Of a stretch of DNA of 64,000 nt, positions 1-10,000 are shown piece after piece; position 1 is the first letter of the stretch, and every line of letters starts with the position of its first letter. The notes under the pieces were generated by a model. That model searched no databases and was not told where the DNA came from. It was given only the letters and a program-made list of their open reading frames with translations. Made by a program: the position numbers and the translations under genes. This stretch comes from Clostridium lundense DSM 17049 (lineage in GTDB: Bacteria; Bacillota; Clostridia; Clostridiales; Clostridiaceae): NCBI RefSeq assembly GCF_000619945.1, contig NZ_JHVC01000003.1, positions 124,001 through 188,000 on the forward strand, in the 5' to 3' direction.

Positions 1-693
1 TCTTATATCTCTGGGACACCAGTATTTGATGAACTAGTTAGAAGAATTCCAGTAACTTTTTCTATAGCCATATTTTCAGTAATTCTAGCCATTTTAATTG
101 GAATACCTTTAGGAGTTATTATGGCAGTAAAAAATAATAGTTTTTTTGATAATATAGGAAGAATTATAGCTTTAATCTTTATTTCTATTCCTGGATTTTG
201 GTTTTCGTTTATTTTGATAACAATCTTTTCAGAAAAACTTAAAATTCTCCCTACCAGTGGTTTAGAAGGTTTTAAAAGTCTTATTATGCCTTCTTTTATA
301 TTAGCTTCAGGAACTATTGGCATAATAATGCGACTTACAAGAGCTAATGTTTTAAAAGAACTTAATAAAAATTACATCATAACAGCAGAATCAAAGGGCC
401 TTTCCTATAAAATTATAGTTATGAAACATGCCTTTTTAAATTCCTTATTACCAGTAATAACTCTTATAGGAAATTACTTTGCTGGTATACTTGGTGGTAC
501 TGCTATAATCGAAAGCATATTTGCTATCCCTGGTATGGGTAGCTTTGTTATTGAAGGAATATTTAATAGAGATTATCCTGTAGTACAAGGTTATGTTTTG
601 TTTACAGGCATTGTTTATATAGTTTTTAACTTACTTATAGATTTATCCTACCTGCTTTTAAATCCTAAAATAAGACTTGGAGGTGAATCTTAA
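1..693 (+). CDS. Opp/Dpp/Nik-type ABC importer permease, first subunit (5' truncated by window edge)
   Basis: Inner-membrane permease of a peptide/nickel-class ABC importer. The reading frame is open from base 1, so the gene starts upstream; about 230 residues remain of a usual 305-320. The visible part opens with the family sequence RRIPVTFSIAIFSVI, continues with GIPLGV, and has the EAA loop that contacts the ATPases (AESKGLS followed by a conserved His, Asn and Pro). Hydrophobic membrane segments alternate through to the C-terminus. It is followed at once by the second permease and two ATPases, so it is the third-from-last part of a five-gene importer whose solute-binding protein should lie upstream. 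Peptide or nickel as substrate cannot be decided here. Confidence 0.93.
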   Translation, partial: SYISGTPVFDELVRRIPVTFSIAIFSVILAILIGIPLGVIMAVKNNSFFDNIGRIIALIFISIPGFWFSFILITIFSEKLKILPTSGLEGFKSLIMPSFILASGTIGIIMRLTRANVLKELNKNYIITAESKGLSYKIIVMKHAFLNSLLPVITLIGNYFAGILGGTAIIESIFAIPGMGSFVIEGIFNRDYPVVQGYVLFTGIVYIVFNLLIDLSYLLLNPKIRLGGES

Positions 694-694
694 T

Positions 695-1510
695 ATGAAA
701 ATATATAAATTTGCTGTTGTTACTTTAGCTATAATTCTACTCTTAAGTATATTTGCCCCATTAATATCTCCTTATGATCCTATAAAAGTTGATATGTCAA
801 ATGCATTATTAACTTCTTGTAGAGAACATTTATTAGGAACAGATGCTTTAGGAAGAGATGTACTTAGTAGATTACTTTATGGTGGTCGAAGTTCCATTCT
901 TCTATCTATTATAGCTTCAATAATAACTATGATCTTAGGCTTTATAATTGGAATACTATCTGGTTACTATGGTGGAAAATTAGATTCCTTTATACAAATA
1001 ATAGTAAGCATACTACAATCCATACCTTCAATGAGCTTTATGATTGCTATCATAGGAATAATGGGACCTGGTATAAAAAGCATATTGTTATCTGTAGTTA
1101 TTACATCTTGGGCTGGTTTTTCTAGAATAGTACGAAGTGAAGTTTTAAGTATACGTGAAGAAGATTATATAGAAGGTGCTAAAGCTATTGGTGCCATGGA
1201 CTTTTATATAATAATTCATCACATAATTCCAAATATAATAGGCCCCTTTATAGTTTTATTTACAGTAAGAATAGGCAAAGTTATATTATCCATAGCAAGT
1301 CTTAGTTTCTTAGGACTTGGATTGCAACCCCCTACCCCTGATTGGGGAATAATGATAAGTGATGCTAAAACCTATTATCTTAGTCATCCTATATTAATAA
1401 TAGCTCCTGGTATTGCTATTATGCTTTTAAGTTTAAGTATTAATATAATTGGAGATTTTATAAGAGATTATTTGGACAAAGGAAAAAATATTTATAATCA
1501 ATATATATAA
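695..1510 (+). CDS. Opp/Dpp/Nik-type ABC importer permease, second subunit (DppC/NikC family)
   Basis: 271-residue permease. It has an N-terminal OppC_N-type segment (LLGTDALGRDVLSRLLYGG) and an EAA loop (EGAKAIGAMDF followed by HHIIPN). A TTG lies in frame at 677, but the GGAGGTG at 679-685 sits ideally for the ATG at 695, so I start there; this ATG comes 1 base after the stop of the upstream permease. The length is typical of NikC/DppC (270-300). It forms the heterodimeric membrane channel with the upstream gene. Confidence 0.94.
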   Translation: MKIYKFAVVTLAIILLLSIFAPLISPYDPIKVDMSNALLTSCREHLLGTDALGRDVLSRLLYGGRSSILLSIIASIITMILGFIIGILSGYYGGKLDSFIQIIVSILQSIPSMSFMIAIIGIMGPGIKSILLSVVITSWAGFSRIVRSEVLSIREEDYIEGAKAIGAMDFYIIIHHIIPNIIGPFIVLFTVRIGKVILSIASLSFLGLGLQPPTPDWGIMISDAKTYYLSHPILIIAPGIAIMLLSLSINIIGDFIRDYLDKGKNIYNQYI

Positions 1511-1534
1511 GAATACATAAATGAGGTAATTTTC

Positions 1535-2476
1535 ATGAACATGGATATATGTATAAAAAATTTAAATGTGGAGTTCCCCACTAAAGAAGGAAATGTGCGA
1601 GCTGTAGACAATATTTCTCTAGAAATACCTATGGGAAAAGTACTAGGGCTTATAGGTGAAACAGGTAGTGGTAAATCTGTATTAGGATTATCCATATTAG
1701 GACTTTTATCTGGTAATGCAATTATTTCTGGTGAAATATTATATAAAAATATTAATTTATTATCATTAGATATTGATAATATGAGAAATTTAAGAGGAAA
1801 TGATATATCTTTAATACCTCAAAATCCTGGTACTGCTTTAAATCCAATAATGAAGGTAGGAAAACAAATAAGTGAAGGAGCAGATGAAAATAGAAAAACT
1901 CGTAAAATCAAAGTACTTAATTTATTAAAAGAATTATTTCTTCCAGATCCTTATAAAGTTTCTCAGTCCTACCCCTTTGAGCTTAGTGGTGGTATGAAAC
2001 AAAGGATTTTGGCCTCTATGGGTATATATTCTAATCCTAATTGGATTATTGCAGATGAACCTACCAAAGGACTTGATGCTATAGTTCGTGAACAAGTCTA
2101 TGAAACCTTAAATAAGATAACTAATGATCATAATTGTAGCATGCTTTTAATTACCCACGATTTAATGCTTTCTAAAAATTTATGTGATGATATAGCAGTT
2201 ATGTACGCTGGTGATATAGTGGAAATTGGAAAGGCTTATAACGTTTTAGAAAATTCTAATCATCCTTATACCAAAGGACTTGTATTTTCTCAGCCCCATA
2301 AAGGATTAAAGCCTATGGAAGGTTCTTCTCCTAGTCTTATTAATCCTCCTATAGGATGTAAATTTTCACCAAGATGTCCTAATAAAATGCCTATATGTTC
2401 ATTAGTAAAACCTGATTTTTATACAATGGAAAATGGCTCTAAAGTGAGGTGCTTTTTATTTGATAAAAGTAAATAA
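1535..2476 (+). CDS. Opp/Dpp/Nik-type ABC importer ATP-binding protein (DppD/OppD type)
   Basis: 313-residue ATPase. Walker A GETGSGKS is at residues 41-48, the Q-loop in PQNPGTALNP, the signature LSGGMKQ at 150-156 and Walker B IIADEP near 171-176. The C-terminus carries the oligopeptide/dipeptide extension with GCKFSPRCPNKMPIC, which in Opp/Dpp ATPases holds a cysteine-rich (Fe-S type) site. An RBS (GAGGT) precedes the ATG. Its last bases overlap the next gene, so the two ATPases are translationally coupled. Confidence 0.94.
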   Translation: MNMDICIKNLNVEFPTKEGNVRAVDNISLEIPMGKVLGLIGETGSGKSVLGLSILGLLSGNAIISGEILYKNINLLSLDIDNMRNLRGNDISLIPQNPGTALNPIMKVGKQISEGADENRKTRKIKVLNLLKELFLPDPYKVSQSYPFELSGGMKQRILASMGIYSNPNWIIADEPTKGLDAIVREQVYETLNKITNDHNCSMLLITHDLMLSKNLCDDIAVMYAGDIVEIGKAYNVLENSNHPYTKGLVFSQPHKGLKPMEGSSPSLINPPIGCKFSPRCPNKMPICSLVKPDFYTMENGSKVRCFLFDKSK

Positions 2477-3230
2477 TTTAACTAAAACCTTTAAAGGAAA
2501 TAGCTTTATAAAGTCCAAATCTTTAGTTTTAGATAATGTATCTTTACATATAAAAAAAGGAATTACCCTTGGACTTATAGGAGAAAGTGGTTGTGGCAAA
2601 TCCACTTTAGGCAGAGCAATTCTTAAACTTCTTCCTTGTAATAGCGGAGAGATATATTTTGATGGTAACAACATAACAAAATACTCATCAAGAGACATGA
2701 TAGATTTAAGAAAAAATATGCAAATAATATTTCAACATCCCGATACCTCTTTAAATCCTAGTAAAACTATATTGTTTAGCTTACTAGAGCCTATTTTAAT
2801 TCACAATTTAATGGACAAAAATGAGGCAATAGAAAAAATCAAAGAATTTTTGCAATATGTCCATTTAAAAGAGGAAATTTTAAGTAGATATCCCCATCAA
2901 ATAAGCGGAGGGCAAATTCAAAGAATAGCCCTTATTAGAGCTTTACTCTTGAAACCTAAATTTATAGTTTTAGATGAAGCAACTTCTATGCTAGATGTCT
3001 CTGTACAAGCTCAAATTATACAACTATTAAAGAAGATTCAAGAGGAATTTGGTATAACCTATTTATTTATATCTCATGATTTAGATTTAGTTACAGCTTT
3101 CTGTGATGAAATAGCAGTAATGAACTCGGGAAAAATTATTGAAGTAGGTAAAAATTATGATGTGTACAACAATCCTCAACATGACTACACTAAAAAACTA
3201 ATTCATACATTTAAAAAATTCAAGGACTAA
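2460..3230 (+). CDS. Opp/Dpp/Nik-type ABC importer ATP-binding protein (DppF/NikE type)
   Basis: 256-residue ATPase. Walker A GESGCGKST is at 41-49, the signature ISGGQIQ near 148-154 and Walker B IVLDEA near 168-173. It starts at a TTG (2460) with GAGGTG at 2446-2451, inside the end of the upstream ATPase gene. At 256 residues it is much shorter than DppF/OppF (about 310-330) and lacks their C-terminal extension, which is closer to NikE; this is a mild hint for metal rather than peptide transport. It is the last gene of the importer operon. Confidence 0.92.
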   Translation: MIKVNNLTKTFKGNSFIKSKSLVLDNVSLHIKKGITLGLIGESGCGKSTLGRAILKLLPCNSGEIYFDGNNITKYSSRDMIDLRKNMQIIFQHPDTSLNPSKTILFSLLEPILIHNLMDKNEAIEKIKEFLQYVHLKEEILSRYPHQISGGQIQRIALIRALLLKPKFIVLDEATSMLDVSVQAQIIQLLKKIQEEFGITYLFISHDLDLVTAFCDEIAVMNSGKIIEVGKNYDVYNNPQHDYTKKLIHTFKKFKD

Positions 3231-3237
3231 AATAATA

Positions 3238-3308
3238 GGGACGGTTATCAAAATTATACAATTGGGGACAGTTATTAACTTTAATAAAAAATTTCATAAC
3301 TGTCCTCT
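3238..3308. repeat. REP-like palindromic repeats, three cores
   Basis: Two forward cores (GGGACGGTTATCA at 3238 and GGGGACAGTTATTAA at 3264) and one reverse core (ATAACTGTCC at 3296). The second and third form an inverted pair of about 43 bp. They fill the gap between the importer operon and the methyltransferase gene. Confidence 0.85.
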
Positions 3309-3327
3309 AATATAGGTGGTGTTAAAT

Positions 3328-4182
3328 ATGAATAAAAGTACATTTATACAACATACTAAAACAAATTATGGATTGGACTTTGAAAAGCTTTGGCAAGAAA
3401 GTATACTAGCTAAAGATGAATATAATGTTCAAAGAGCTTTAGATTTTGATATAGAAAAAAGTTTTTGGAAAGACTTTGCTCCCAAATATGACAATACTGA
3501 TACTTTATATGACTATGCTCCAGAAACTTTCCATAAACTATTACAAATAATAGGCAAAGATAAAGTCCTAGCAGAAATAGGTCCTGGAACTGGAAAGTTT
3601 ACTTTGCCAATGTCAGCATATGCAAAAAAGATTTTAGCTATTGATGCTTCAGAATACATGCTAAAAATGCTTGATAAAAAGATTTCTCAAAATAACATTT
3701 TAAATGTTACTCCTATTTGTTCTAAATGGGAAGATGCTTCTATTGAAAAAGTGGACGCTATTTTCAATGTTAATGCTATATATCGTATGTGGAATATAAG
3801 AGATTCTTTAATGAAAATGAATAGTTTAGCTAAAGAAAAAGTTGTTATAGTATGGACATTGCAACGTTCGCCTTTTCACAGTATCTTTTGTAAACTTGAA
3901 CAACCAGGTCTTAAAACCTTAAGTGATTATATACACATACAAAATCTCTTGTACGAATTGGGTATAGACGCAAATATAGAGTTTTTAGATATTATAAAAC
4001 CTATAACCTATGCAAATACAGAGGATTTATATACTGACTTTATAGAGCAATACGGCAAAGAAATCCTTCCTATGAATAAAGTAAAAGAACTTTTGAATTG
4101 TCAGATTATAAAACATGAAGATAGTATAACATTTAATGCTAAATTGAAAGTTGCATATATATATTGGAATACTTTAAATTAA
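3328..4182 (+). CDS. Class I SAM-dependent methyltransferase
   Basis: 284 residues. The SAM-binding motif I is EIGPGTGK (residues 83-90), followed by the acidic motif AIDASEYML. A start is possible at 3316, but AGGTGGTG at 3314-3321 fits the ATG at 3328. The gene follows the importer operon on the same strand, separated by repeats, and is closed by a strong hairpin. The acceptor is unknown. Neighbourhood with a Nik/Dpp-type importer suggests modification of a transported ligand or metallophore, but that is only a guess. Confidence 0.85.
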   Translation: MNKSTFIQHTKTNYGLDFEKLWQESILAKDEYNVQRALDFDIEKSFWKDFAPKYDNTDTLYDYAPETFHKLLQIIGKDKVLAEIGPGTGKFTLPMSAYAKKILAIDASEYMLKMLDKKISQNNILNVTPICSKWEDASIEKVDAIFNVNAIYRMWNIRDSLMKMNSLAKEKVVIVWTLQRSPFHSIFCKLEQPGLKTLSDYIHIQNLLYELGIDANIEFLDIIKPITYANTEDLYTDFIEQYGKEILPMNKVKELLNCQIIKHEDSITFNAKLKVAYIYWNTLN

Positions 4183-4186
4183 AAAT

Positions 4187-4227
4187 TAACCCTGAGTAAT
4201 TTTAAGTACTCAGGGTTAATCTTTTTA
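4187..4227. terminator. Bidirectional intrinsic terminator
   Basis: Perfect 12-bp arms TAACCCTGAGTA and TACTCAGGGTTA with an 8-base loop, followed by CTTTTT on the plus strand and preceded by an A-run. It lies between two converging genes and can serve both. Confidence 0.85.
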
Positions 4228-4467
4228 AACTTCCGAAGCATCATAGCCAGTAGTTTTTACAGCTTGTATCAATTCATCAATAGACACATCTCTTCCCTCT
4301 TCTAATGTAATTAAAGCTCTTTTCTTAAAATGACTTACCTTTGCCTTCTTTACTCCGTCCACCTTTTGAAGAACTTGTTTAACTGCAAGCTCACAATGAG
4401 TACACATCATTCCATATACTTTTAGTTCTATTTCTTTTCCATTAGATTTTTTATTAAAAAACAACAT
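4225..4467 (-). CDS. Heavy-metal-associated (HMA, CopZ-like) small protein
   Basis: 80-residue cytosolic protein with one HMA fold. The metal motif GMMCTHC places Cys22 and Cys25 in the first loop, as in copper chaperones and P-type ATPase N-domains. The tail TTGYDASEV matches the end of the HMA domain. An AGGAAG RBS precedes the ATG. No copper ATPase or CsoR is beside it in this window, so copper as the ligand is inferred from the family only. Confidence 0.85.
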   Translation of the reverse strand: MLFFNKKSNGKEIELKVYGMMCTHCELAVKQVLQKVDGVKKAKVSHFKKRALITLEEGRDVSIDELIQAVKTTGYDASEV

Positions 4468-4558
4468 ATGCTACACTTCCTTTATAATTTTATTGATAAT
4501 AATTTTCATTTTCAATAAAATTATAACATTCTTTTCCCATTTTATAAAGGTAAATGTA

Positions 4559-4682
4559 TGGGGGCAGTTATAAAAACTACTAGGGACGGTTGTGAAGTTT
4601 TTACTAAAATAACTGTATAAAGGTATAAAATTTATTAGTTGCTTCTCCATTTAAAAGCTTGAAATTTGATAACCGTCCCTAT
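4559..4682. repeat. REP-like repeat cluster; 100-bp element with inverted ends
   Basis: Cores at 4559 (GGGGGCAGTTAT), 4582 (AGGGACGGTTGTGAA) and a reverse core at 4666 (TTGATAACCGTCCCT). The last two bound a 100-bp element. Its right half (TGTATAAAGGT...AAAAGCTT...AAATTTGATAACCGTCCC) is repeated at 23932-23996. The rest of the 535-base gap between the HMA gene and the chemoreceptor gene shows no convincing gene; it is very AT-rich. Confidence 0.85.
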
Positions 4683-5002
4683 TTATATTTATTTTTCCAT
4701 ATATTTTAATTTATCACTCCCAACTACATTGTTAATTTACAAATTAAATATATTAATATTCTTTATATGGTTTTTTACTTATTTTGCCTATTTTATCGAA
4801 TCTTTTTTTAAATTTCCGTACATTTTTCTATGTTATGTTTCATTATTTTCGTATATAATAGAATATATGACATTTTTTTATGTAAATTGTTCTATTTGTC
4901 ACTACTAAGGAGGATGTCTAAAATTGTTAAAAAAAGGTCCTTAACTAATGAATTATAAATTTACAATATACTTGTTGATAAATTTTTAGGGGGAATGAGA
5001 TC

Positions 5003-7000
5003 TTGAAATTTAAAAATATAAAATTAAAAAACTTTATTTTGTTATATCAATTAGCAAATGTATGCTTGATATTATTAATTTTATTTTTAATTATATACTT
5101 TAGTTTAAAACCATTGCTTACAAATAATATAAAAAGTAGTTCTTCTCAAACCATTGATGCATTAAATATTAATTTAAACACTTTTTTATCTGGAAAAGAA
5201 GCAATTGTGAAAGATCTAGCTAGTGACGAAATTATACAAGCTGGTGATTGGAAAAAAGATAAACATAGTTTAAATTACATGAATTCATGGTCTAAATCAA
5301 TTATAGATGGTGGGGAAACTATTATAATGGATACATTTATAGTAAGACCTGACGATAGTGAATATACCTATCCTCATGTTGATTTACCTGCTGATCATAA
5401 ACCAACACAAAGCTCTATTTATAAAGATGCTATAAATAATGTTGGAAAAGCCATTTGGACTAAGCCCTACTTAGATTCTTCTACTAATAAGTGGGTTATC
5501 TCTTGTATTACAGCAGTAAAAAATAATAATAAAATAAATGGCGTAGTAGGAATTGATGTTGATTTATCACAATTTATAAAAACTCTTAAATTTAACGTTG
5601 GTAATTCTGGATCTATTTATGGAGTTACAAAAGAAGGACTTTATCTCTTCAATAAAGATGCTTCTTTAATAGGAAAAGATTGCAAGAGTTCCATGGCTTA
5701 TTTCAATAAATTAACAAAAGCTAGTGATTTTATACAAGAAAAAATAAATAGTAAAAATTATATGGTTTATTATAGTAGCAACGAACGATTAGATATGTTT
5801 TTAATCGGCGAGATGACTAATGAACTTAATTATCTAAATAACTTTCTTTTAAAAGTAATTATTATTGGTTTAATAGTAGCTCTTATTATTGCATTTATTT
5901 CTTCTTTGATTATTTCAAATTTAACTTGTAAAAAACTTAATATATTTTCCGAAAGGTTTAAAAAGCTTTCTAATGGTGAGCTAAATGAAGACAATATAAG
6001 CCTTAGTGATAATATAATAGAATTAGCAGAAGTTAATAATATGTACCATAATATGATAACTTCCTTTAGAAATTTAGTAAGTAATACATCTTTATCTGAA
6101 GTAAATCTTAAGGAAAATATAACAGATTTAAAATCAATAGTTAACGAATCACATAAGGCTATTTCAGAATTGGATAATTCTCTTCAAAATATATCTGAAT
6201 TATCTAATAAGCAAAGTATACGTATTGATAATGTAACTGGACTTGTTAAGTCTATAAATGATTTACTAAATTCATTAATCAATAATATTGAAAAAGCTAC
6301 AACTGATTTGGATATTTGTCATAACGAGTTAAATAAAGGTTCTAGTACAGTTAATATTTTAATGAATAAAGTTGATGAAAGATCCAATTTAGAAAATTCT
6401 TTAAGTTCTGCTATAGATGATATTGCTAATAGTTCAAAAGAAATAAATATTATAAGTGAAACAGTCTCTCAAATAGCTGAACAAACAAATCTTCTTGCAC
6501 TTAATGCATCTATTGAAGCTGCTAGAGCAGGTGAACATGGTAAAGGTTTTACAGTAGTAGCAGAAGAAGTAAAAAAATTAGCATCTGAAAGTAGTGATGC
6601 AACAAAGAAAATAAAACAATTAATTGATGAAATTCAATCTAAGTCTTCTTCAGCAGTTGATTGCATGAAATCCAATACTGAAGTTTCAGAGGCTGCAAAA
6701 GATTATTTATTAGGAACAATTAATGCCTATACTACCATAGGGACTAAGATATCTGGAATTAATGAACTAATGACTGGTAATTTAAAAGTAGTTAGTAAGG
6801 TAGTTAATGTTAAAGAGCAAATTGTTAAAGATGTAGATATCGTATACTCAAGCTCAGAGGAAATACAAAGAGAAATACAAGAAACCTCAACAAATTCAGA
6901 AGAACAATCCGCTGCTATAAACGAATTAAATGAACATTTTGATATGCTCATTGATTTAGCAAACTCATTAAGAGATTCCATAAGTAAGTTTAAGATATAA
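5003..7000 (+). CDS. Methyl-accepting chemotaxis protein with Cache sensor
   Basis: 665-residue membrane receptor. TM1 is at about 11-33, then an extracytoplasmic region of about 250 residues with Cache-type features (KPTQSSIYKDA, GVVGIDVDLSQF), TM2 at about 285-307, a HAMP-like stretch, then a long helical signalling domain. The conserved hairpin tip is at about 490-525 (EQTNLLALNASIEAARAGE, GKGFTVVAEEVKKLA), where CheA/CheW bind. It starts at a TTG with AGGGGG upstream. It is monocistronic, ending in a strong terminator. Ligand unknown; Cache domains often bind amino acids or organic acids. Confidence 0.95.
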   Translation: MKFKNIKLKNFILLYQLANVCLILLILFLIIYFSLKPLLTNNIKSSSSQTIDALNINLNTFLSGKEAIVKDLASDEIIQAGDWKKDKHSLNYMNSWSKSIIDGGETIIMDTFIVRPDDSEYTYPHVDLPADHKPTQSSIYKDAINNVGKAIWTKPYLDSSTNKWVISCITAVKNNNKINGVVGIDVDLSQFIKTLKFNVGNSGSIYGVTKEGLYLFNKDASLIGKDCKSSMAYFNKLTKASDFIQEKINSKNYMVYYSSNERLDMFLIGEMTNELNYLNNFLLKVIIIGLIVALIIAFISSLIISNLTCKKLNIFSERFKKLSNGELNEDNISLSDNIIELAEVNNMYHNMITSFRNLVSNTSLSEVNLKENITDLKSIVNESHKAISELDNSLQNISELSNKQSIRIDNVTGLVKSINDLLNSLINNIEKATTDLDICHNELNKGSSTVNILMNKVDERSNLENSLSSAIDDIANSSKEINIISETVSQIAEQTNLLALNASIEAARAGEHGKGFTVVAEEVKKLASESSDATKKIKQLIDEIQSKSSSAVDCMKSNTEVSEAAKDYLLGTINAYTTIGTKISGINELMTGNLKVVSKVVNVKEQIVKDVDIVYSSSEEIQREIQETSTNSEEQSAAINELNEHFDMLIDLANSLRDSISKFKI

Positions 7001-7003
7001 TTT

Positions 7004-7041
7004 AAAGAACCTGAGTAATAGCGCTTACTCAGGTTCTTTTT
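7004..7041. terminator. Intrinsic terminator, bidirectional
   Basis: Perfect 15-bp stem (AAAGAACCTGAGTAA with TTACTCAGGTTCTTT) and a 6-base loop, with T-runs on both strands. It separates the chemoreceptor from the converging surface-protein gene. Confidence 0.9.
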
Positions 7042-7048
7042 CATCCTT

Positions 7049-10000
7049 CTATTTTGCAGTTAATTTTCTAATTTTCAAATCCTCTTCTGATGGAATATAT
7101 TTTGAAAAATTCCCAGATAAATCTTTTTCACTTCTTATATTGATGTTAGAGGTATTTCCATTAGCATAAACATTAATGGTATCTCCAGAATTTATTGAAC
7201 CATCTTCAAATTTATATATAATCTTATTTCCCTCAACTGTAATAGCTTGTACTACTAATCTGCCACCAGTTCTTTCATTGGTAAATATAAAGTCATCTTC
7301 ATATAAATTATGTATGCTGTTATCTATATTTTCATCGAAAACTACGGCTACAGAATTATTGTTTAAAGAAGCATCTACTGTCCATAACTGGAACTGAGTT
7401 TTTGGTGTAAGTTCCATATTATAAACTCTATTTGATGATTCTTGCAATTTACGTCCTGCTATATCCGCTGAATTAGGGTTAATTATTTCTAATGTAGCAT
7501 TTACTCCAGCCTTTTTTATAGCATTAGTCTTTCCATTATTTTGCACTCCACTATCAAAGGTTAAAATAATGCTTCTACCTAAGATACTTCCTCTATCTGG
7601 CTTTTGTCCCGCCACCTTAAAATCACTTATGTCTAAATTGCTTAAAGCATCTTTTAATAATAACTGAACTTTTATATCCTCACCATCATAATAAATCTTT
7701 ACAGTATTAGGCACAGTACTTGGGCCACCAGTATATACCGTACTTATATACTCAAAATGAGCTATGTCTGATAAATTGTTTCCGCTTTTATCTTTAACAT
7801 TTGTAACTCCTATCTTCACCACATAGCTTTCATATGTCCCATTACCTAATATATAGTTTGATGGAAAATAAATAACTACTGCCTTACAATCTTCCATTAC
7901 AGAAACTTCTGCATTTGCAGGTAAAGCCTTTGTATCACCTACACCATTTACATAATAATAATTTGATGGATTTGTAATAGATTCTTTATCCATCTCTTCA
8001 CTAAAAAATATAACTGCCTTTTGAGGAACATCTAATTTTTTAACTATTGCTGTAACAGTTGGAGCTATATCATCAACTCCATATACCGTACCATTATACT
8101 CATTCATTACATTTGGCATCCAATTAACGTCAATAATATCCTTAACCTTTAATTTATATTCAGCTTCTGTTAAAGCATTGGCTTTTGTAAATTTAATATC
8201 ATATGCACTTATATTATCTAAAGCTACACCATTTGCCCCTTTAATCTCATCAATTTTATATGTAATATCAAGTCCATCACAATCAAACAATTTGTAATTA
8301 GATTTATTGGTTGCATATGTATTTAAAACATTTTTATTAAATTTTACACGCATTGTCGTACTATCAATCATTCTTGTGCTTATAATTTCAGGCTTAATAT
8401 TATCCTTTGGAATATAAAAATCCACTCCCATATTTTCTTCTACCTTATTTCCATAAGCATCTTTAATATTATTTACTATTAAAATTTCATGTCCTCCATT
8501 TAAAAGTAGTGTTCCTGCTCCTTTTATTTTAACAATTCTATCTTTTGATCCTTCTTTAAAATCTAGTTCCGTTAAAATACAAGTACTGCCATTAATATTG
8601 TAATTGCTTCCATTAAGCGCTGTTTCTCTATTCATAGATCTATTAAAAGTTATATAAATAGTACCTGTAGCTGTGTCTCCTTTTATATCTATTATTTTCA
8701 CTTTGTTATCCATAGTATAAATATTAAAGTTTGACTTAGTTTCTTTTATAGTAAATCCAGCTGCATTATCAAATTGTATACCAGAAATGCCATTAGGAAT
8801 TTGAAGTGTATTTATACCTTGTCTAAGGCTTTCCTGGAAATAAAGTTCTACTGTATCTGCCCACTGACCTGAACTATTCCGAAAAGCAGTTAGTTCAGTA
8901 TTTAATCCAATTTCAGTTACACCTTTCCCATTAATTTTTATTTTAGATATGGTGTCCATACTAATTCTTATAGATTGAGAAAATTTAACTATTAATTTCT
9001 TATCTCCAATTGGTACTACAGATTCTAATTTAGGATCATTAATATCCTTAAATGTAATCTTCTGTTCAAATTTAGCTATGTTATTATTTAATTCTCTATC
9101 TAATATTTTATTTTTTACTGTTATAATGCTATTTTTATACTGGGAACATGGATTAGATAAAGTAATAAGCACTGTCCTGTTGTCCTCTTGTAGATTAGCT
9201 GATGCCTTAAGTTCATCATTTGCTCCTAAATCCATGCCATCAACTTCATAGTTTTCTACATTCTCTGCTGTATCCTTATTAACTTCTGTGTTAAATACAA
9301 TCTTAATTTGATTAAGTCCATTGGTAGTTACAGAAGCAACTGTTGGAGTACCACTTTGAGAATTTGACATAATCTCATCTATTCTCCAAATAGTTTTATC
9401 TAAAATAACTCCCTTTCCTCCTATTGCATTTAAATCCGTTGTCACAGTTGCCCTATTCTTAATATAGTCAATTGCCTTACTTGTAGATATTGAATTATCA
9501 CTATGAAATAATACTAAGGGAGCAGCCCACTTTCCTGCTAAAACTCCTCCAACCAAAGCATCCGCATAACCTTGTCCACTAGCATTTGCAATATATAGTT
9601 TGTCATTTTTCAAATCATCTTTAAATTCTTCCAATATGTTTAAATTAGTTTCAAATCTATCAGCCCCACCATTTACTCTGTAAACAGCACCTAAAGCTTC
9701 ATATGTACTACTATTTATAACGTAGTTTGTCCCTATAACTATAACCTGAGAGCTATTATCCTTTATAAACTGAAAAACTGGTTTCATTGAATCCGCACTA
9801 TTATTTCCTAATAAAAGTATAGAACCCTTGGCTGCCGCTATTGGAGCTGCAGATAATGCATCGGAAAAGCCTCCCCCTCCAACTAACATAACATTTTTCG
9901 CTTCTACTCCTAGCTTCACTAATTCTTTTGCAACTGCTATATTAGTTTCATATCTGTTTTTTCCTTTAAGCTCTATTAAATTATATTTTCCTTTTAGAGA

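Noticed and set aside
4666..4908. 80-codon plus-strand frame rich in Phe, Tyr and Ile
   Set aside because: It begins with TTG inside a repeat core, has no RBS and reads like AT-rich noise; no transmembrane protein family fits.
4960..4990. Flagellar sigma-D promoter for the chemoreceptor (TAAA, then GTTGATAA)
   Set aside because: Spacing is one base short, the -10 match is imperfect and the implied start would fall in the RBS.
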